A DNA stretch of 64,000 nt from Sphingomonas sp. IW22 (GTDB taxonomy: Bacteria > Pseudomonadota > Alphaproteobacteria > Sphingomonadales > Sphingomonadaceae): contig NZ_JBGGWB010000005.1 of NCBI RefSeq assembly GCF_041321155.1, positions 124,001 through 188,000 of the forward strand, given 5' to 3'. Shown one piece after another: positions 45,010 through 54,550 of the stretch. Under the pieces are notes generated by a model. That model had not been told where the DNA came from and made no database searches. It worked only from the letters and a program-made list of their open reading frames with translations. Position numbers and translations under genes: made by a program. The number at the start of each line of letters is the position of its first letter. The first letter of the stretch is position 1.

Positions 45010-45780
45010 GTGAAAATTGTCAGCTATAACGTCAACGGGATCAAGGCCCGTCTGCCCCGCCTGCTGGAGTATCTGGACGAGCAGAAGCCCGATATTCTGT
45101 GCCTTCAGGAGCTGAAATCCAGCGACGAGACTTTCCCCGAAGCCGACATTCGCGCCGCCGGTTACGGCGCGGTGTGGCATGGGCAAAAGGGGTTCAACGG
45201 CGTCGCGATCCTGGCACGCGGGACTGATCCGGTTGAGCGTCGTCGCGGGCTGGACGGCGAGCCGGAGGACGAACATAGCCGCTATGTTGAGGCGGAGGTG
45301 GACGGCCTGGTCGTGGCGTCGATCTACCTGCCCAATGGCAACCCGCAGCCGGGACCGAAATTCGATTACAAGCTGCGGTGGATCGAACGATTGTCGACGC
45401 ACGCACGCGCGTTGCTGGGCGAAGAACGTCCGGTCGTGCTGGCTGGCGACTATAACGTCATTCCCAATGACGATGACGTGTTCTCCGTTCGCGCGATGAG
45501 CGACGACGCGTTGATGCAGCCCGAATCGCGGCAGGGTTATCGCCGGTTGCTGGCCCAGGGTTGGACCGATTCGCTGCGGACCCGGTTCCCGGGCGGCGGC
45601 GTCTGGACTTTCTGGGATTATCAGGCAGGCGCGTGGCAGCGCGACGCCGGGTTCCGCATCGACCATCTGTTGCTCAGCCCGCTGGCCGCAGACCGGCTGG
45701 CGGACGCGGGCGTCGACAAGGAATATCGAGGTCGCGAAAAGGCCAGCGACCATGCGCCGACCTGGGTGCGACTACGCTGA
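45010..45780 (+). CDS. xth: exodeoxyribonuclease III
   Basis: This AP endonuclease and 3'-5' exonuclease of base-excision repair has 256 residues. Catalytic stretches include SYNVNGIKARL, LCLQELKSSDETFP (metal-binding Glu), VLAGDYNVIPNDDDV, FRIDHLLLSP and the final SDHAPTWVRL (catalytic Asp-His). GTG 45010 replaces the TTG at 44992 because it gives the standard MKIVSYNVNG start. Confidence 0.94.
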   Translation: MKIVSYNVNGIKARLPRLLEYLDEQKPDILCLQELKSSDETFPEADIRAAGYGAVWHGQKGFNGVAILARGTDPVERRRGLDGEPEDEHSRYVEAEVDGLVVASIYLPNGNPQPGPKFDYKLRWIERLSTHARALLGEERPVVLAGDYNVIPNDDDVFSVRAMSDDALMQPESRQGYRRLLAQGWTDSLRTRFPGGGVWTFWDYQAGAWQRDAGFRIDHLLLSPLAADRLADAGVDKEYRGREKASDHAPTWVRLR

Positions 45781-45973
45781 GCGACGCCTGCCGTAGCGTC
45801 AGTCAGGGTTGGCGGATTTTGCCAAGCTACGGCGGAAATTGCCGACTACATGTGTAATCGACTGCAGTGGTGCTGGTAAGTCATTGAAACGCGGTCGTAC
45901 GAAAACTGGCACGCGCAATGCAAATCATCTGGTGTCGCCAGCCCCCGCGGCGACAATGGAGGAGGAGCAATTC

Positions 45974-46240
45974 ATGTCGACCATCAACCGCACCCGCACG
46001 GCCATTCTGGTTGCCGCCGCCGCATTCGGTGTTACCGCTACTCAGCCTGCCCTTGCCGCAGAAGACACCAAGCCTGCTGCTGCCCCTGCGGCAGCCGCCG
46101 CGGCGCCCTATACCGTCTCCGACAATACGCGCATCTGTGTTCGCGAAACGCTGACCGGTTCGCGCGTGCCGCGCATGATCTGCAACACGATGAAGCGCTG
46201 GAAGGATCAGGGCGTCGATCCCTTTGCCGGCCGCCGCTGA
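45974..46240 (+). CDS. small secreted basic protein, unknown function
   Basis: This 88-residue precursor has a signal peptide (TAILVAAAAFGVTATQPALA, cut near residue 29), an Ala/Pro-rich spacer and a short basic domain with two Cys (ICVRETLTGSRVPRMICNTM and KRWKDQGVDPF). GGAGGAG lies nine bases before ATG 45974. The pattern TGSRVPRMICNT is seen in small sphingomonad hypotheticals, but the function is unknown. The 193-base upstream gap shows no further gene. Confidence 0.65.
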   Translation: MSTINRTRTAILVAAAAFGVTATQPALAAEDTKPAAAPAAAAAAPYTVSDNTRICVRETLTGSRVPRMICNTMKRWKDQGVDPFAGRR

Positions 46241-46285
46241 CCCATCTGCGCCGCTCCGGGGCCGTTCACCCCGGAGCGTGCGCGG

Positions 46286-47431
46286 TTACAGCGATTTGCC
46301 GAAGATGGTGTAGCGCTTGTTGATTCGGCTTTGAATCGCGTCGGCGATGGCGATCATTCCCTGATTGTCGTCCAGGATCCAGCCGATCTCACCGCGCGAA
46401 GCCCCGTAGCGCGACACCGCATCGCGGCGGATATATTCGATCATCATGAAGGCCAGTTGGCTGGCCAGCCGCGACGCCTGAAGCCGCTTGACCACGCCCA
46501 TCAGCGGCACCCGCATCGTTCGCGCCTTTGGCCGACGCAGCCACCACAGCAGCTTCGCCCAGCCGAACGGGAACAGGCGACCGCCCAGCGGCGCAATCGC
46601 TTCGTTCAGGTCGGGGAGAGTGATCATGAAGGCGACCGGCTCGCCATCGACCTCCGCAATGCGGATCAGGTCGTTGAAGACGATGGGCTTCAGCTTCTTG
46701 CCCACATCGTCGATCTCCGGCTGGGTCAGCGGCACGAACCCCCAGTTATCGCCCCATGCATCGTTCAGGATGGACAGGATGATTGCGGCTTCCTCTTCGA
46801 AGCGCGATTTGTCGACCTTACGGATGTTGATGCGGGCATTGCGCTCACCGGCGGCGACGATGCGCTGGACGATGGGCGGGAACTCTTGTGTGATGTCCAG
46901 GTCATAGGTGACCAGTTCCTTGGCGGGACTATAGCCCGCCGCCTCAATCCACGCGCGATATTCGGGGCGGTTATGCCCCATCATCACGGTCGGCGGATGA
47001 TCGAACCCTTCCGTCAGCAGCCCCGGTTGTTCCCAGATCGAAAGGCTGATCGGGCCGAGCGCGCGCGTCAGCCCCTTGTTGCGCAGCCAGGTCTCGGCCG
47101 TGGCGATCAGCGCGGCGGCGGTTTCGGCGTCCTCGGCCTCGAACAGGCCCCACTGTCCGCAGCCCGGCCCAAAGCCGCGATCGGCGGGCATGGTCAGTGC
47201 CAGCGTGTCGACATGCGCCGAAATGCGCCCGACGGCCCGGCCGTCGCGTTCGGCCAGGAACAACTGCGCCTCGGCATGGCTGAACCAGCCGTTCCGCTTG
47301 GGGTCGATGGTTTCGGCCACTTCGCTGCGCAACGGCGGCACCCAATTCGGGTCGTCGGCATTCAGACGATAGGCGAGGTCGATGAACGTGCGGGTGTCGG
47401 CCTGAGTGGCGACGGGGCGGACCTGTATCAT
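46286..47431 (-). CDS. GNAT-like N-acetyltransferase family protein
   Basis: This 381-residue protein begins with QVRPVATQADTRTFIDLAYRLNADDPNWVPPLR and shows GFGPGCGQWGLFEAEDAETAAAL, LGPISLSIWEQPGLLTEGFDHPPTVMMG, and GEIGWILDDNQGMI at the end. This is a large GNAT-type protein that is common in alphaproteobacteria and without a known substrate. The ATG at 47431 gives the family start. It is divergent from the desaturase gene. Confidence 0.75.
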   Translation of the reverse strand: MIQVRPVATQADTRTFIDLAYRLNADDPNWVPPLRSEVAETIDPKRNGWFSHAEAQLFLAERDGRAVGRISAHVDTLALTMPADRGFGPGCGQWGLFEAEDAETAAALIATAETWLRNKGLTRALGPISLSIWEQPGLLTEGFDHPPTVMMGHNRPEYRAWIEAAGYSPAKELVTYDLDITQEFPPIVQRIVAAGERNARINIRKVDKSRFEEEAAIILSILNDAWGDNWGFVPLTQPEIDDVGKKLKPIVFNDLIRIAEVDGEPVAFMITLPDLNEAIAPLGGRLFPFGWAKLLWWLRRPKARTMRVPLMGVVKRLQASRLASQLAFMMIEYIRRDAVSRYGASRGEIGWILDDNQGMIAIADAIQSRINKRYTIFGKSL

Positions 47432-47498
47432 GCCGCTTGCGTTCCGCGTGCGTGGCGCGCTGTCAAGCGATTGCGCGCCCACATACTGCCACTATCTC

Positions 47499-48617
47499 AT
47501 GCCAATGACTGCGCCCATGAACATGATGACCGTGAATCAGATCGACGCCGCCGGTGTGGCGTCGAAGCGGATGACGGCCCCGGTTCGCGACCGGTTGGCC
47601 GAGGACAAGGCGATGCTGCGAAGCGCCGCCGAGTTGACGCGCGACCTGTTGAAGCCGCGGCCCGCGGTTTACTGGACCGACCTGATCGCATCGTGCGTCG
47701 TCGGTTATGGCGCGTTGTTCGCGTCGATGACGCTGGCGGCGAGCGGCTGGGCTGTCGTGGGGTTCGTGGTGGCGGTGTTGGCGCTGTACCGTGCGGCCAG
47801 CTTCATCCACGAAGTCAGCCATATGAAGCATTCGGCGCTGCCCGGCTTCCGGCTGGGCTGGAATGTGCTGGTCGGCGTGCCGCTGATGGCGCCGTCCTTC
47901 ATGTATGAGGGGGTGCATAACCTGCATCACCAGCGCACGCGTTACGGCACGGTCGAGGACCCTGAATATCTGCCGCTGGCGCATATGAAGCCGTGGAGCG
48001 TGCCGCTATTCGTGCTGGTGGCGGCGCTGGGGCCGATCGGGTTTCTGATCCGGTTCGGCATCCTGACCCCGCTCAGCCTGTTCAGCCCGGCGTTGCGCCG
48101 CGAAGTGGAAGCGCGCTTCTCGGCGCTGGCAATCAACCCCGATTTCCGCCGCCGCCCCGCCGAGGGAGAGGCGCGCAAGCTGTGGTGGCGATATGAAATC
48201 GCCGCCAGCGCCTGGGCCATCGGCATCGTCGCGGCGACGGTCGCCGGGATCGTCCCGATCAACGCGTTCCTGATCTACCTTGCCGCGATTTCGCTGCTGA
48301 TGGTGGTGAATCAGGTCCGCACGCTGGTCGCCCATCTGTGGGAGAATGAGGGAGAGGTCATGTCGGTGACCGCGCAGTATCTGGATTCGGTCAACGTGCC
48401 GCCGCCGGGTATGCTGCCCTTCCTGTGGGCGCCGGTGGGCCTGCGTTACCACGCGCTGCACCACCTGTTGCCGGGTCTGCCCTATCACTCGCTCGGCGAG
48501 GCGCATCGCCGCCTGTCGCGGGCGCTGGAGCCGCAATCGCCCTTCCACGCCGCCAATCATCGCGGGCTGCCGGGCCTGCTGCTCCGGCTGGTGCGCGGCA
48601 CGTTCGGTCTTCGGTAA
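47499..48617 (+). CDS. membrane fatty acid desaturase
   Basis: This protein of about 372 residues has the three histidine boxes of membrane desaturases: HEVSHMKH, HNLHHQ and HALHH. Four hydrophobic helices separate them. It would insert a double bond in acyl chains and so adjust membrane fluidity. Several ATG codons lie close together (47499, 47505, 47517, 47523 and 47526), so the exact start is uncertain. Confidence 0.88.
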   Translation: MPMTAPMNMMTVNQIDAAGVASKRMTAPVRDRLAEDKAMLRSAAELTRDLLKPRPAVYWTDLIASCVVGYGALFASMTLAASGWAVVGFVVAVLALYRAASFIHEVSHMKHSALPGFRLGWNVLVGVPLMAPSFMYEGVHNLHHQRTRYGTVEDPEYLPLAHMKPWSVPLFVLVAALGPIGFLIRFGILTPLSLFSPALRREVEARFSALAINPDFRRRPAEGEARKLWWRYEIAASAWAIGIVAATVAGIVPINAFLIYLAAISLLMVVNQVRTLVAHLWENEGEVMSVTAQYLDSVNVPPPGMLPFLWAPVGLRYHALHHLLPGLPYHSLGEAHRRLSRALEPQSPFHAANHRGLPGLLLRLVRGTFGLR

Positions 48618-48628
48618 TGATTTGAACA

Positions 48629-48655
48629 GCCGTTCCGGTCGCTGACCGGGGCGGC
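48629..48655. terminator. hairpin between the convergent desaturase and lptG
   Basis: GCCG-TT-CCGGTC (48629-48640) pairs with GACCGG-GG-CGGC (48644-48655) around GCT. It ends one base before the lptG stop codon. There is no T-run. Confidence 0.5.
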
Positions 48656-49756
48656 TTATTCCTCCGTCCGGATCAGCACGGCTTCGCCGATCAGGAAGAA
48701 CAGCAGGAACGGCGCCCATGCCGCCAAAAAGGGCGGATAGGCACCCAAATTGCCCATCGCCAGCGCGAAATTGTCCGCGACGAAATAGGCGAAGCCCAAC
48801 CCCATTCCGATCACCGCGCGCACGAACAGCTTGCCAGACCGCGCCACGCCGAACGCGGCCACCGCGCCCAGCAGCGGCATCAGGATCGACGAGAGCGGCC
48901 CCGACAGCTTGTGCCACAACGCGCCCTCCAGCGCCTTGGTCGGGCGGCCCGCAGCCTCCAGTTCGTCGATGGCGGTGGCCAGCGCCGTAAAGGACAGGCC
49001 ATCGGCATCGACACTCGCCAATGTGAACTGATCGGGGCTGATGCCGTCGCCGACATGCGCGGTGCCCAGATTGTCCAGCCGACCCGCCGTCACGTCAAAG
49101 CGCTTTGCCCCCTCGACCCGCCAGCCCTGTCCCTCACGCTGGCCCGATGTCGCCGTCAGGACCGAGCGCAACGTGCCGCCGTCGCGGACATACAGGGTGA
49201 TCCCGCCCAGCCGCGCCGCATCGCCGCGCCCCTGGACCTGGCGCACATTCATCAGGTTGTTACCCTCACGCACCCAGACATTGGCGCGTTCGCCCCGGTC
49301 GATGGGGAGGGGCCCGTAATCAACCCGCTGCCACTGGTCGAGCGTCGCGGTCGCGCGCGCCACGACTCGTTCGTTAAAGGCAAAGCTGACAGCCGCCACG
49401 CCCAGCGCGGTGACGATCAGCGGCGCCAGCACCTGATGCGCCGAAAGTCCGGCGCCCTTCATCGAGACGACTTCGCTGTTCTGGTTCAGTGTCGTCAGCG
49501 TGATGATCGTGCCCAGCAGCACCGAAAAGGGCAGGAACCGCGCGATGATCTCTGGCGTGCGCAGGCTAACATATCGCCACACCTCAGACTGGCCATTGCC
49601 CTCATAGGCAAGGATGCGGCCGCTTTCCGACAACAGGTCCAGCGCCTGCAACACCAGCACCAGCGCCGCCAGAATGGCGAAGGTGCGCAGCAGGAACATC
49701 TTTCCCATGTAAAAGGCGACGGTGCGGGAAGGGAAAAAGGACGGACCCATGCTCAT
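48656..49756 (-). CDS. lptG: LPS export ABC transporter permease LptG
   Basis: LptG is the second permease of the LptB2FG transporter that lifts lipopolysaccharide from the inner membrane. The 366-residue protein has three helices at each end around a large periplasmic domain. The N-terminal SRTVAFYMGKMFLLRTF and C-terminal GMGLGFAYFVADNFALAMG are characteristic. The start ATG overlaps the lptF stop (ATGA). In sphingomonads glycosphingolipids stand in for LPS, so the true cargo may differ. Confidence 0.9.
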   Translation of the reverse strand: MSMGPSFFPSRTVAFYMGKMFLLRTFAILAALVLVLQALDLLSESGRILAYEGNGQSEVWRYVSLRTPEIIARFLPFSVLLGTIITLTTLNQNSEVVSMKGAGLSAHQVLAPLIVTALGVAAVSFAFNERVVARATATLDQWQRVDYGPLPIDRGERANVWVREGNNLMNVRQVQGRGDAARLGGITLYVRDGGTLRSVLTATSGQREGQGWRVEGAKRFDVTAGRLDNLGTAHVGDGISPDQFTLASVDADGLSFTALATAIDELEAAGRPTKALEGALWHKLSGPLSSILMPLLGAVAAFGVARSGKLFVRAVIGMGLGFAYFVADNFALAMGNLGAYPPFLAAWAPFLLFFLIGEAVLIRTEE

Positions 49757-50943
49757 GCCCTGCGCCGCCGTCCGGGCAGGCGGCGCGCGATCATCGCCAC
49801 CAGCTTTCCGGCCCAGCGCTCCAATGCCCCGATCGGCTGGCCGCCGGGAACGAATGCAATCTGGTAATACATCCACAGGATCAGCGCGGCGAAGATCGCG
49901 AACGGCACCCACAGGGCGATCAGCGGGTCGATCCGGCCCAGGCCGCCGACTGCTTCGCCATATTCATTGACCTTGTGATAGGTCACGATCATCACGATCG
50001 ACAGGAACACGCCCAGCGCCGACGACGACCGTTTTGGAGGTACGCCAAGGGCCAGTGCCAGCAACGGCAACAGGAACATCGTCGCCACTTCGACCATGCG
50101 GAAATGGAATGCCGCGCGGCTGGTGTCGCGCACCTCCTCCGGCACGCCCGGATCGTGGCCCAGCACCACCAGTTCGGGGAGCGTGCGTTCCAGATTGCGG
50201 TCGCCGCGCGCACGAAACTGTCCAAACTCCGGCAGGGGAATGGGTAGGTCGTGGCTGGTAAAGGTCAGCACGCGTGGCTGGACATAATCCGGCGAGTTAT
50301 GGACGAGTGCGCCGCGGGTCAGGCGAAAGATGATCGTGTTCGGATCGTCGGTACGAAAGAACTGGCCCTTTTCCGCCGTCGCCGCGTACCAGCTGCCGTC
50401 CTTAGAACGGAAATTGACGAAGATGCCCGACAGATCGGCGCCATTGTCGCGGCTTTCCTCGATCCGCATCGTCATGTCGTCGCCGAAGCTGGTGAACTCC
50501 CCCACCTTGATCGAGGCGCCCAGTGCGCCCGAACGCAGCTCGAACCGCAGTTCCTCATACGCATATCGCGCCGTCGGCTGGACAAAGCCGACGATCGCTA
50601 GGTTCAGCGCCGCGAGGATGATGGTATAGATATATGGGACGCGCAGCAGCCGCGAGTAGCTCATGCCCACGCCGCGCAGCACGTCCAGCTCGCTGGAGGA
50701 CGCCAGTTTGCGGAACGCCAGCAAAATGCCCAGCATCAGGCCGATGGGGATACCCAGGCCCAGATATTCGGGCAGCAGGTTCGCGAGCATTTTCCACACG
50801 ACATTCACCGGACCGCCTTCGGTCGCGACGAAATCGAACAGGCGCAGCATCCGATCCAGCACCAGCAGCATCGCCGCGATGACCAAAGTCGAAAACAGCG
50901 GCACCGCGATCAGGCGAGCCATGTAACGGTCGATCGAGGCCAT
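49753..50943 (-). CDS. lptF: LPS export ABC transporter permease LptF
   Basis: LptF is the partner of LptG. The 396-residue protein has DRYMARLIAVPLFSTLVIAAML at the N-terminus, YLGLGIPIGLMLGILLAFRKLASSSELDVLRGVGMS, and the periplasmic beta-jellyroll before three further helices. Its stop overlaps the lptG start, so both subunits come from one transcript. Confidence 0.92.
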   Translation of the reverse strand: MASIDRYMARLIAVPLFSTLVIAAMLLVLDRMLRLFDFVATEGGPVNVVWKMLANLLPEYLGLGIPIGLMLGILLAFRKLASSSELDVLRGVGMSYSRLLRVPYIYTIILAALNLAIVGFVQPTARYAYEELRFELRSGALGASIKVGEFTSFGDDMTMRIEESRDNGADLSGIFVNFRSKDGSWYAATAEKGQFFRTDDPNTIIFRLTRGALVHNSPDYVQPRVLTFTSHDLPIPLPEFGQFRARGDRNLERTLPELVVLGHDPGVPEEVRDTSRAAFHFRMVEVATMFLLPLLALALGVPPKRSSSALGVFLSIVMIVTYHKVNEYGEAVGGLGRIDPLIALWVPFAIFAALILWMYYQIAFVPGGQPIGALERWAGKLVAMIARRLPGRRRRA

Positions 50944-51022
50944 GAGAGGGGGTCGGGTGCCTTTGCGGTTCGCGCCTTCGGACGGGCCTTTCTGCGTCTA
51001 TACGCACGCCCGGCGCCGCTTG

Positions 51023-52978
51023 TCAGCCCCCGGCGGCGTCCGCCACTGCCGCTTCCAGCGCGGCGAGGGTGAAGGGCTTGCGCAGAACATGCTCGCCGCC
51101 GAGCGCACCCTCGTCCAGATCGCTGGCAAAGCCGGTGACGAACAGCGCCTTCAACGCAGGCCGCTCCGCCCGCAACGCTGCTACCACTTCGGGGCCGGTG
51201 CGACCCGGCATCACCACGTCGGACAGAACCAGATCGACAGACGCCATGTCGCGCAGCGCGGCATTGGCGGCCAGCGGATCGGCGCAGGGCACCGGCCGGT
51301 GGCCCAGCTCACCCAGGGCGGCAACGGTGGTTTTCAGGACGCGGGGGTCGTCCTCCACCACTAGAATGTCGAGCCCTCGTGCGCCAGAGACGATCGTGCA
51401 GCCCTCGTCTGTCGCGATTTGGGCCGGCGGGGCGGCGACGTGGCGGGGCAGGTAGAGCGTGACCGTCGTGCCGCGTCCAGGCGCGGAGGCGATCGTGATG
51501 TCCCCGCCCATCTGCCGAACCGAGCCGAAGACCTGACTGAGGCCAAGGCCGGTGCCCTTTCCGACCGGCTTCGTCGTGAAAAAGGGCTCGAACACGCGCG
51601 CCTGAACCTCAGGGGTCATGCCGTGGCCGCTGTCTGTGACCGAAATGGCAACGTGATCGCCGCCGGTGCAGGCGCCGACCTGTTCCGGTTCAAGTGTGAT
51701 CGTGGCCGTCGTGATGGTCAGCGTGCCCCGGCCGTCCATTGCGTCACGTGCGTTCACCGCGAGATTGAGCAGTGCGTTTTCGAGCTGGTGGCGGTCGGCC
51801 CAGATCGCCCAGTCCCCATGTTCGCGGCGCGTTTCGATCCGCACCGCATCGCCCAGTGTGCGGTCGAGCAACGGCGCCATGCCCGCGACCAGAGCGCCGG
51901 GGTCGAGCGGCTCCGGCGCCAGCGCCTCCTCGCGCGCAAAGGCCAGCAATTGCCGCGTCAGCGCCGCCGCGCGATTGGCGCCCTCGGTCGCCAGATCCAG
52001 ATGGCGGACCGTCTGGGCATTGTCGCCCGCATGGCGCCGCGCCAGCTCGACGCTGCCCAGAACCACGGCCAGCATATTGTTGAAATCATGGGCGATGCCG
52101 CCGGTCAGCTGGCCGATCGCTTCCATCTTTTGCGCCTGTGCCAGCCGTGCTTCGGCGGCGGCGCGCTCGCCCTGCTCGGCGATCAGGCTGGCGGTGGCGG
52201 TCACGACGGCGGCTTCAAGCTCGATGGCGCGTGCGCGTTCGTCGGCGGCTTCCGCATCGGCGGCCTTGCGCGCCCTGATCGCCTGAACCAGGCTCCAGCC
52301 AAAGAACAGGCCAACAGCCAGCAGCGCCAAACCGGCCACCAGCAGAGCGCCGGCCAGCCGGTTGGTGCGGACCACTGTCGCATCCATTTCGACCGAGCGG
52401 GTGTCCAGCAGCGCGCGTTCGCCCGCGGTCAGCTCCTCCATCAACGTCTCTATGCGGGCCAGTGCGGCGCTGTCGCGCGCGTCGTAATAGGCGGACAGCG
52501 ACTGGTTATGGCGGGCATAGTTGCTGAACAGCGCGATGCGCGACAATTCGTCGCTACGCTCGGCATAGGCGCGCCGCAGCGCCTCGACGCGGCGGCGCTG
52601 CGGCGGATTGTCGATGACCAGATGCCGCAGCATCGCGATCTGACGGTTGGCGCGGGCCCAATCGCGTTCGTACCGTACGCCCAGCAGCTTGTCGCCGCTG
52701 ATGACGAAACGCCCCAGCGCCGCCTCTGCCCGGGCAAGGCTTTCACCGACCGATCGGGTGAGGACCATCACCTCGAAACTGTGCGACCGCCGTTCGATTG
52801 CCCGATCGCGCGCGACGTTCGAACCGTTGACGGTACGCACCAGTCCGAACGCGACACCAAGGCCGAGCACCAGCACCAGTGCCAGCACCCAGCCACGCCA
52901 ATCATCCTTTAACCAGCGAGGTATCCCCACCCTCACTACGCCCAGCCCCCCGGTCGAGCGATCAGTCGATGACGCCAA
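51023..52978 (-). CDS. hybrid histidine kinase with CHASE3-like sensor and receiver domain
   Basis: This 651-residue protein has an N-terminal helix (GWVLALVLVLGLGVAFGL), a CHASE3-like helical sensor (RRSHSFEVMVLTRSVGESL onward), a second helix (AGALLVAGLALLAVGLFFGW), the HisKA block GQLTGGIAHDFNNMLAVVLG (His phosphosite), an ATPase domain with NLAVNARDAM, SDSGHGM-type (VTDSGHGMT) and GTGLGLSQVFG, and a C-terminal receiver whose Asp is in VDLVLSDVVMPG. It reads as a complete hybrid kinase. The ATG at 52978 lies inside the end of spt, overlapping it by 17 bases; a later start is possible. Confidence 0.85.
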   Translation of the reverse strand: MASSTDRSTGGLGVVRVGIPRWLKDDWRGWVLALVLVLGLGVAFGLVRTVNGSNVARDRAIERRSHSFEVMVLTRSVGESLARAEAALGRFVISGDKLLGVRYERDWARANRQIAMLRHLVIDNPPQRRRVEALRRAYAERSDELSRIALFSNYARHNQSLSAYYDARDSAALARIETLMEELTAGERALLDTRSVEMDATVVRTNRLAGALLVAGLALLAVGLFFGWSLVQAIRARKAADAEAADERARAIELEAAVVTATASLIAEQGERAAAEARLAQAQKMEAIGQLTGGIAHDFNNMLAVVLGSVELARRHAGDNAQTVRHLDLATEGANRAAALTRQLLAFAREEALAPEPLDPGALVAGMAPLLDRTLGDAVRIETRREHGDWAIWADRHQLENALLNLAVNARDAMDGRGTLTITTATITLEPEQVGACTGGDHVAISVTDSGHGMTPEVQARVFEPFFTTKPVGKGTGLGLSQVFGSVRQMGGDITIASAPGRGTTVTLYLPRHVAAPPAQIATDEGCTIVSGARGLDILVVEDDPRVLKTTVAALGELGHRPVPCADPLAANAALRDMASVDLVLSDVVMPGRTGPEVVAALRAERPALKALFVTGFASDLDEGALGGEHVLRKPFTLAALEAAVADAAGG

Positions 52979-54230
52979 CCGCGCGGCCGGCGGTCGCGAA
53001 CATCTGTGTAATCGCCTCGATCTGTTCGGGGCGATGTTCGGCGCACAGCGAGCAGCGCAGCAGGAACGTCCCCGCCGGCGTCGCGGGCGGGCGCGCCATG
53101 TTGACGTACAGGCCCGCCTCCAGCAGCGCCTGCCACATCACCACCGCCTGCTGCTGATCGGTCAGGATGACGGCGATGATCGCGCTGTCTGCCTGTTCGG
53201 TACCCAGTTGGAAGCCGAGCGCCTTAAGATTGGCGTGCAGTGTGCGCGCGTTCGACCACAGCCGGGCGCGCTTTTCGGTGGCGGTCATCAGCTTGGTGAT
53301 CGACGTCGCGGCCGTGGCCACGACGCTGGGCGGCAGCGACGCAGTGAAGATATAGGGGCGGCAGGCCAGCCGCATCACTTCGAACTTGGGGTGGTTCGAC
53401 ACGCAGAAACCACCGACCGTACCGACCGATTTCGAAAAGGTGCCGATCACGAAGTCGATGTCGCGGCCCAGCTCAAGGCCCTGTTCCTCATATACGCCGC
53501 GACCATGTTCGCCGAAGAACCCCATCGAATGGGCCTCGTCCGACAGCGTCATTGCGCCATGCTTGCGCGCGACGGCGACCATCTCCTTGAGCGGCGCGAT
53601 GTCGCCGAGCATGGAATAGACGCCCTCCAGCACCACCAGCTTGCCGGCGTCGGTGGGCAGGCGGCCCAGCCGCTTGTCCAGGTCCTCCACCGAATTGTGG
53701 CGGAAACGCACGATTTCGGCATTGCCCAGCGCGCAGCCGTCGTAGATCGACGCATGGCTGTCGGCGTCGAGGATGATGTAGTCGCCCTTGCCCGCAATGG
53801 TCGAGATGATGCCCAGATTGGCCTGATAACCGGTCGAGAACACCATCGCGTGATCGGCGCCGTAGAATGCGCGCAGGGCGTCCTCCGCCGCGATATGGTC
53901 GCGGAAGGTGCCGTTCAGCATCCGGCTGCCATTGGTGCCCGAACCGAACTGGTCCAGCGCCGCCTTGCCCGCCGCAATGACATCGGCATCAAAGGTCATG
54001 CCCATATAGTTATAGGTGCCGAGCAGGATCGTGTCCTTGCCGCGAATCACCGCTTCGGTGGGCGATTTCACTTCGTCCATCACGATGGCGAACGGATCGC
54101 GCACGCCGGTCGCGAGCAGCGCCTCGCGCTCCGCGATCAGCGCGTCGAATTTGGAGAACAGGTCGCGCGCGGGCGCCGCTTCGGGCGCGTCGGCGGGCAG
54201 GGGGTGCGCGGTGGCTGCGGCTTCGGTCAT
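52962..54230 (-). CDS. spt: serine palmitoyltransferase (alpha-oxoamine synthase)
   Basis: SPT condenses serine with an acyl thioester to 3-ketodihydrosphingosine, the first step of sphingolipid synthesis. The 422-residue PLP enzyme has YNYMGMTFDADVI, GTNGSRMLNGT, LDADSHASIYDG, the aspartate motif TLSDEAHSMGFFGEHGRG and the PLP Lys in GTFSKSVGTVGGF. The related KBL/AONS enzymes are alternatives. The adjacent acyl carrier protein 7 bases upstream and the CerR-like gene make SPT by far the best call. Confidence 0.93.
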   Translation of the reverse strand: MTEAAATAHPLPADAPEAAPARDLFSKFDALIAEREALLATGVRDPFAIVMDEVKSPTEAVIRGKDTILLGTYNYMGMTFDADVIAAGKAALDQFGSGTNGSRMLNGTFRDHIAAEDALRAFYGADHAMVFSTGYQANLGIISTIAGKGDYIILDADSHASIYDGCALGNAEIVRFRHNSVEDLDKRLGRLPTDAGKLVVLEGVYSMLGDIAPLKEMVAVARKHGAMTLSDEAHSMGFFGEHGRGVYEEQGLELGRDIDFVIGTFSKSVGTVGGFCVSNHPKFEVMRLACRPYIFTASLPPSVVATAATSITKLMTATEKRARLWSNARTLHANLKALGFQLGTEQADSAIIAVILTDQQQAVVMWQALLEAGLYVNMARPPATPAGTFLLRCSLCAEHRPEQIEAITQMFATAGRAVGVID

Positions 54231-54237
54231 GGCGTCC

Positions 54238-54483
54238 TCAGTCGGCCTTCAGCTTCTGCACCGCATCGACCAGCTGACCGATATTTTCGATTTCGGCCTG
54301 CATGTTCATGGTGATCAGGATGTCGAATTCATCCTCGATCGCGGCGACGAAATCCATGACGGTCAGGCTGTCCCATTCCAGATCGCCGGCAAAGGTCGTC
54401 GCTTCGGTCAGGGCCACGCCCTTTTTGTTGAAGGGTTCGATCTGCTTCGCGACGGTATCGAAAACGGCCTGGCGGTCGGACAT
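54238..54483 (-). CDS. acyl carrier protein for sphingolipid synthesis
   Basis: This 81-residue carrier has the attachment motif EWDSLTVMDFVAAIEDEF with the Ser that takes 4'-phosphopantetheine. Dedicated carriers next to spt supply acyl chains to SPT in bacteria such as Caulobacter. It starts at ATG 54483 and ends 7 bases before spt. The acidic middle with DILITMN is normal for the family. Confidence 0.88.
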   Translation of the reverse strand: MSDRQAVFDTVAKQIEPFNKKGVALTEATTFAGDLEWDSLTVMDFVAAIEDEFDILITMNMQAEIENIGQLVDAVQKLKAD

Positions 54484-54550
54484 GGAACGGTCTTTCAAAG
54501 GGTCGATGGAGCCGCATGTGACAGGGCAATGCGGCGGCTTTTCGGCGGGC

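Noticed and set aside
52647-54314. A 555-codon plus-strand frame opposite spt
   Set aside because: It is an antisense shadow of spt, which has every catalytic motif of the SPT family.
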